A stretch of 64,000 bases of DNA from Micromonospora zingiberis. GTDB taxonomy: Bacteria; Actinomycetota; Actinomycetes; Mycobacteriales; Micromonosporaceae. The first letter of the stretch is position 1, and the number at the start of each line of letters is the position of its first letter. Both the position numbers and the translations under genes were made by a program. Below are positions 60,270-64,000 of the stretch, piece by piece. Under the pieces are notes generated by a model, which saw nothing but the letters and a program-made list of their open reading frames with translations, had not been told where the DNA came from and did no database searches. Where the stretch lies: positions 211,110-275,109 of the forward strand of contig NZ_SJJR01000008.1 in assembly GCF_004331455.1 (NCBI RefSeq), read 5' to 3'.

Positions 60270-60598
60270 CAGCAGCAGTTGTCGGTGGGGGAATCCGGGC
60301 AGGCCGCCGGATCCACGGTGAGCACGAGGTCGAGCAGGTCGCCGAGGGCGTGGGCGAGCCGGGGATCGGCCAGCTCGTAGCGGGAGCGGCGGCCCTCGGG
60401 TACGGCCACGACCAGCCCACAGCCGCGGAGGCAGGCCAGATGGTTGGAGAGATTCTGCCGGCTGGTGCCGAGCAGGTCGGCCAGCTCAGCGGGGTAGCCG
60501 GGGCCTTCGCGGAGGGCGAGCAGCAGCCGGGCCCGGACCGGATCCGACAGAGCGTGCCCGAAGCGGGCCAGGACGCTTCCGTAGGTCAGTGTCGCCAC
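60269..60598 (-). CDS. CmtR-like ArsR/SmtB metal-sensing repressor
   Basis: A 109-residue winged-helix repressor. The recognition helix carries C56 and C60 in SNHLACLRGCGLVV, and the C-terminus carries C100 plus C108-C109. This matches the arrangement of M. tuberculosis CmtR, where two helix cysteines and one C-terminal cysteine bind Cd(II)/Pb(II). GTG 60598 is the start. It overlaps the CDF exporter gene by 1 nt. The dyad ATAGT-N14-ACTAT at 60606-60629 is the likely autoregulatory operator. Confidence 0.86.
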   Translation of the reverse strand: MATLTYGSVLARFGHALSDPVRARLLLALREGPGYPAELADLLGTSRQNLSNHLACLRGCGLVVAVPEGRRSRYELADPRLAHALGDLLDLVLTVDPAACPDSPTDNCC

Positions 60599-60605
60599 AA
60601 CGGCG

Positions 60606-60629
60606 ATAGTACATCGACGGCTGAACTAT
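60606..60629. promoter_or_regulatory. dyad ATAGT-N14-ACTAT upstream of CmtR-like gene
   Basis: Short inverted repeat 8 nt upstream of the CmtR-like start, overlapping the end of the preceding ArsR gene. Candidate metal-responsive operator. Confidence 0.45.
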
Positions 60630-61000
60630 TGGGTGGGCCGGGGCTGTCCGGTCGGGTTTTCGAGGGCTGACTTGAAGGTGGCGAGCCGGTCCACCGCCGC
60701 GCTGGCGTACTCGCCGATCCATCGGTCGTGGATTCGCTTGATCGGTAGTGGATCGAGGTGATTCCACCGTTCGCGACCCTTGCGCTGGGCGATGACCAGC
60801 CCGGCAGCCTCCAGCGCCCGTAGATGCTGCATCACCGTGCACCGGTCCAACTGCGGAAGCTGCTCGCACAGGTCACCGGTGGTGCGGGCCTGGTCCTTCA
60901 GTAGGTCGAGAATTCGCCGCCGGGTGGGGGACGCCAGCGCCTTGAACACGCCGTCCAGTTCGGCGTCGGCGTTGAGTGGGTCTGCGGGGCCGGCTGACAT
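60626..61000 (-). CDS. ArsR family repressor, SRPBCC-associated
   Basis: A 124-residue winged helix protein: ELDGVFKALASPTRRRILDLLKDQARTTGDLCEQLPQLDRCTVMQHLRALEAAGLVIAQRKGRERWNHLDPLPIKRIHDRWI. This is the subgroup usually encoded next to AHSA1/SRPBCC genes. ATG 61000 lies inside the palindrome at 60993-61024 and has a TATTTT box just upstream, implying a leaderless message. An in-frame ATG at 61018 is the alternative. It likely represses itself and the divergent SRPBCC gene. Confidence 0.8.
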   Translation of the reverse strand: MSAGPADPLNADAELDGVFKALASPTRRRILDLLKDQARTTGDLCEQLPQLDRCTVMQHLRALEAAGLVIAQRKGRERWNHLDPLPIKRIHDRWIGEYASAAVDRLATFKSALENPTGQPRPTQ

Positions 61001-61024
61001 GTTATAAAAATACAACATGTCAGC
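60993..61024. promoter_or_regulatory. large palindrome shared by ArsR and SRPBCC genes
   Basis: Perfect 11-bp arms GCTGACATGTT (60993-61003) and AACATGTCAGC (61014-61024) around ATAAAAATAC. The AT-rich centre can serve as a -10 box in both directions, so binding would shut both promoters. Confidence 0.82.
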
Positions 61025-61044
61025 GTGCGCCAGAGGAGATCACC

Positions 61045-61527
61045 ATGGACCTGCGGTTCAAGATCGCCGGACGGATCAGCCGCCCGGTGCATGAGGTGTT
61101 CGAGGCCGTCGTCGACCCGGAGCAGCTCTCCGGCTACTTCACCACCGGCGGAGCGAAGGGACGCCTCGCCACCGGCGCCACCGTGAGCTGGGATTTCGCC
61201 GATTTTCCCGGCGCCTTCCCGGTCGAGGTGGTGGAGGTGGAGCAGGACCGGCGCATCGTGCTGCGCTGGGCGGCGGCGGACGACCCGGGCGAGCCGGCCA
61301 CTGTCGAGCCGACGGCCGCCGGGGCCTACTGCACGACCGTCACGATGGAGTTCGAGCCGCTGGGCGGGGACCGCACCCTGGTCACCATCGCCGAGGAAGG
61401 CTGGCGTCCCACCGCCGAGGGTCAGCGCGCCTCGTACGGCAACTGCGAGGGGTGGACGAGCATGCTCTGCTGCATGAAGGCATGGCTGGAGCACGGCATC
61501 AACCTGCGTACCGGCTTCTACGCCTGA
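61045..61527 (+). CDS. SRPBCC (AHSA1-like) domain protein
   Basis: A 160-residue START/Bet v1-like helix-grip protein: FKIAGRISRPVHEVFEAVVDPEQLSGYFTTGGAKGRLATGATVSWDF at the N-terminus, and GWTSMLCCMKAWLEHGINLRTGFYA at the end. Such proteins bind hydrophobic ligands. AGAGGAGATCACC precedes ATG 61045. It is divergent from its ArsR regulator with the shared palindrome. The ligand is unknown. Confidence 0.82.
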   Translation: MDLRFKIAGRISRPVHEVFEAVVDPEQLSGYFTTGGAKGRLATGATVSWDFADFPGAFPVEVVEVEQDRRIVLRWAAADDPGEPATVEPTAAGAYCTTVTMEFEPLGGDRTLVTIAEEGWRPTAEGQRASYGNCEGWTSMLCCMKAWLEHGINLRTGFYA

Positions 61528-61592
61528 CCCGGCTCGTCGGGGGCAGCCCAGGAGCGCGGTAACCACCGTCGATGGCCCGGTCGGCGCACGGA

Positions 61593-61629
61593 CCGGGGGA
61601 GCGTTCCGTGTCCTGGAACGCTCCCCCGG
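61593..61629. terminator. terminator hairpin between convergent genes
   Basis: Perfect 15-bp stem CCGGGGGAGCGTTCC / GGAACGCTCCCCCGG with a 7-nt loop, between the SRPBCC stop (61527) and the convergent M36 stop (61658). Confidence 0.78.
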
Positions 61630-61657
61630 CTCAATCGGTGCAGATCAAGCGCTGCGG

Positions 61658-64000
61658 TCAGCCGATGAACTTGAAGTAGCTGCGGTACTGGAATCCGTTG
61701 TCGAGGGTCAGGACGAATTCGCGGCAGGTGCCGGCCCAGGCGGGGTCGGTCTTCCAGACGTAGTTGTACTGGCCGTTGGCGCTGACCGACATCGTGGAGT
61801 TGCCGGGGTTGACGGCCTTGACGGGAGTGGGTCGGGGGGTGGTCGGCCCGCCGGGGTTGGTGGTGCGCAGGGTGTCGCAGTCGACCAGTCGGGAGTACGG
61901 GGAGTTGCTGGCCAGGATGTCCAGGCCCCGGTTGGTGGCGAGCTTGAACTTCATCGGTGCGGCGTCACCGGCGGGGAGGGTGTTCAACTCCGGTTGGGCG
62001 CTGCGGCCGATGAAGTCGGCGCGGCAGGTCGGGTGGGTGTCGAACGCCTCGGTGTTGTCGTCCCGGTTGGTGGTGCCCTGGACGGCGCTGTAGCCGAGAC
62101 CACGGCGGGCGAAGGAGGCCCACAGGGTGCAGGAGTTGTCGCCGCCGGTCAGCGCCGCGTCGGCGGCGATGATGGCGTTGCGGCCGGTGACGAAGCCGGG
62201 GCCACAGCCCTGCATCTTCAACCCGTCCATCACCAACTGCATGGCCAGGTTGTTCCCGCCGGTGCTCCACGGGTCGTAGATGGTCGGGTTGAACCCGTGC
62301 CGGTCGATGAGATCCCAGGTCACGTCCCACAGCACCGACGCCCAGCCGTGACCGATGCCGTGCGGCGCGGCCAGCGAGGTGCCGTTGAGCCAGCCGCCGG
62401 TCTTGATGCTGTCGTAGGTGAACGGCTGGATCTCCATGTTGCGGGAGTAGGGCCGGGGCCGGATACCCGCACCGCTGCGGTCGTCCTGGAAGAGGGCGTA
62501 CGGGCCCATGCCGCGCACCCCGTCGGCCGAGTCGTACGCCGGGTCGAGCAGCATGGTGAGCGCGAAGTAGTCGCTCCAGCCCTCGCCCATCTGCTCGTTG
62601 CCGCTCAGGCAGTTGATCCCGGGGCCACCGGTGAGCCGGTTGGAGATGCCGTGACCGTACTCGTGGATGACGATTCCGGCGTCGAAGTCACCGTCGCGGA
62701 TGCCGGGGTGGCTCGGGTGCTTGCGGACCGAACCGGTGACGTCGCCGCCGGCGATGGCGGCCTTGATGGTGTTGCCGTCGGCCTGGTTGACCGCGACGGC
62801 CGGGATGGTGACCGGTGCGGTGGTCATCGCGCCCGTGAGCACCGGCGCGGCGCCGGTGGCGTTGTGCGCCACCACGACCGCCTTGGCGCCCAGCGACTGG
62901 GCGACCTGGGTACGCAGCAGGTAGGTGCAGGCGGTGGTGCCGCCGTCGACCACCGCGATCCAGTTGCCACCCGGCAGCGTCTCCGGGTAGGTCGCCGTGT
63001 TGCAGCCGGTGCCGCCGTAGACGAAGCGGTGCCCGGGCAGGCCCGCGACCGAGGGGGCGGGGCTGAACCGCGACCAGGTGGCGTCGAAGGAGCCGACGCC
63101 GTCGACGACGATCTGGTTCTGGGCGCCGAACTGGTTGCCGGGCCACAGGTACATCTGCATGCGGGGGGTGCCGCCGTCGGCGGCGGGGGTGGAGAAGTTG
63201 GCGTTGTTGCTGCCGCCACCGTCGGCGGCCTCGGCGCGGACGTAGTCGCCGCCCACACCGCCACGGCCGTAGTTGTTCATCTGGAAGTTGCCCGACGCCT
63301 CGTCGAAACCGTAGAGGTAGGTGACGTCGTGGATGATGTTGTTCCAGTAGAACAGGTTCGCCGTCGCCGCGTCCCGGTAGCTCTGCGCGTGCTCGTTCAG
63401 GTCCATCGGGAAGTCGAAGCTCAGCCCGGCCCCGCCATCGGGGCTGCTACCGAAGTCCGGCTGGTTGTTGTTGTCCTGGTCCTGGTAGGCGTGGACGTTG
63501 TTGCCCTGGGTGGTGGTGAACTCGGCACCCGGCACGCCGTTGGTGTCGTGCCAGCCGTACGGCGACGCGGTCCCGTCGGCCGGGTTGGTCACCAGGGTTC
63601 GAGGGCCGTCGTTCGGGCTCTCGGCCGGCCCGGCGTACACCTGGTAACTCGACCCGTCCTGCACCGGGTTACGCGAGCGGAAGGCCTCGGTGTTGAGCGT
63701 CGTGGCACGACCCGGCGCCATCGCGTCCAGGTTGCTGGAGAGTTCGTGGGCGTCGTGGTGCACGGTCCAGTCGTCGGCGTTGAGCAGTTCGCCGGTTTCG
63801 GCGTCGACGGTGGCGTTCCAGAGGTGGGCGTCGGTGGCGTCGTCGATGACGAGTTGCCAGGCGAGGCGGAGGCCGTCTTCGGTGGGTTGCCAGCCGAGTT
63901 TGGCGGGGATGGGTTCGTCGGAGATGCCGCTTTCGGAGACGACGGTCTTTTGTGCGGCGCCGCCGGTGCGGCTGAGTACCTTGGGGCTCTTCGGGGTGGC
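61658..64000 (-). CDS. M36 fungalysin-type metallopeptidase with PA domain (N-terminus off window)
   Basis: Secreted zinc metalloprotease, 780 residues visible and open at the right edge. The visible start corresponds to a propeptide (LRLAWQLVIDDATDAHLWNATVDAETGEL, FTP/PepSY-like). The M36 catalytic domain has FDFPMDLNEHAQSYRDAATANLFYWNNIIHDVTYLYGF, then an inserted PA domain (about 63100-62690 on the DNA), then zinc motif HEYGH (62651-62665) in GIVIHEYGHGISNRLTGG and the third ligand Glu in QMGEGWSDYFAL. A short beta-domain closes the protein. It acts on extracellular proteins after self-activation. The signal peptide and start lie beyond base 64000. Confidence 0.88.
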   Translation of the reverse strand, partial: ATPKSPKVLSRTGGAAQKTVVSESGISDEPIPAKLGWQPTEDGLRLAWQLVIDDATDAHLWNATVDAETGELLNADDWTVHHDAHELSSNLDAMAPGRATTLNTEAFRSRNPVQDGSSYQVYAGPAESPNDGPRTLVTNPADGTASPYGWHDTNGVPGAEFTTTQGNNVHAYQDQDNNNQPDFGSSPDGGAGLSFDFPMDLNEHAQSYRDAATANLFYWNNIIHDVTYLYGFDEASGNFQMNNYGRGGVGGDYVRAEAADGGGSNNANFSTPAADGGTPRMQMYLWPGNQFGAQNQIVVDGVGSFDATWSRFSPAPSVAGLPGHRFVYGGTGCNTATYPETLPGGNWIAVVDGGTTACTYLLRTQVAQSLGAKAVVVAHNATGAAPVLTGAMTTAPVTIPAVAVNQADGNTIKAAIAGGDVTGSVRKHPSHPGIRDGDFDAGIVIHEYGHGISNRLTGGPGINCLSGNEQMGEGWSDYFALTMLLDPAYDSADGVRGMGPYALFQDDRSGAGIRPRPYSRNMEIQPFTYDSIKTGGWLNGTSLAAPHGIGHGWASVLWDVTWDLIDRHGFNPTIYDPWSTGGNNLAMQLVMDGLKMQGCGPGFVTGRNAIIAADAALTGGDNSCTLWASFARRGLGYSAVQGTTNRDDNTEAFDTHPTCRADFIGRSAQPELNTLPAGDAAPMKFKLATNRGLDILASNSPYSRLVDCDTLRTTNPGGPTTPRPTPVKAVNPGNSTMSVSANGQYNYVWKTDPAWAGTCREFVLTLDNGFQYRSYFKFIG

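Noticed and set aside
1..64000. CRISPR arrays, tRNA/rRNA genes, insertion sequences or prophage
   Set aside because: No regularly spaced repeats, cloverleaf-like or rRNA-like segments, transposase or integrase motifs were seen on reading through the window.

Overview
The window is a 64 kb piece of a very GC-rich actinobacterial chromosome. Third codon positions are almost all G or C, and GTG starts and 1-8 nt gene overlaps are frequent. The window also has SARP/BTAD regulators, two PF04672-type methyltransferases, Tat and lipoprotein signals and many secreted carbohydrate enzymes, which together suggest a Micromonospora-like member of the Micromonosporaceae. No rRNA, tRNA, CRISPR array, transposase or phage gene was recognised. 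Both end genes are cut by the window edges: an M48 peptidase on the left and an M36 metallopeptidase on the right.

Layout. 1-5.4 kb: M48 peptidase, sigma factor and small membrane protein in one operon; a GH64 beta-1,3-glucanase behind a palindromic operator; a PF04672 methyltransferase. 5.4-11.5 kb: a sulfur-scavenging operon. It begins with a short Cys-terminated leader peptide and a hairpin-rich leader, followed by an SsuABC-type importer, flavin reductase, TauD-type dioxygenase and NtaA/DmoA-type flavin monooxygenase. 11.6-19.1 kb: a large MalT-like regulator with C-terminal BTAD, a secreted protein, an ABC-2 export pair and a NarL-type two-component system. 19.2-25.5 kb: a GntR regulator followed by allophanate hydrolase, two isochorismatase-fold amidohydrolases (the first biuret-hydrolase-like), an NCS2-like permease and an AtzH-like protein, read here as a biuret/triuret nitrogen-scavenging operon.

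25.5-39 kb: secreted S15 peptidase, FAD aromatic hydroxylase next to an AfsR-type SARP regulator with a textbook heptamer-repeat site between them, DUF305 protein, LVIVD protein, an unknown lipoprotein, a second PF04672 methyltransferase, a YjbR-type protein and a DUF4184 membrane protein. 39-43 kb: GH43 with carbohydrate-binding modules behind LacI-type operators, a YjbR-type protein and a membrane-anchored VOC protein. 43-58.7 kb: the most unusual region. A LacI regulator and three distantly related FAD_oxidored-type flavoproteins surround an AT-rich divergent promoter. They are followed by a 1174-aa GH38-like protein, an LplABC-type sugar importer without its own ATPase, and a Tat-exported beta-helix protein. 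This looks like a coherent, possibly undescribed oxidative glycan or glycoside catabolic system. 58.7-64 kb: a lipoprotein, a CmtR-like metal sensor with a CDF exporter, an ArsR/SRPBCC divergent pair sharing a large palindrome, and the truncated M36 peptidase.

All functional calls come from reading sequence motifs and remembered family features. No database search was run.
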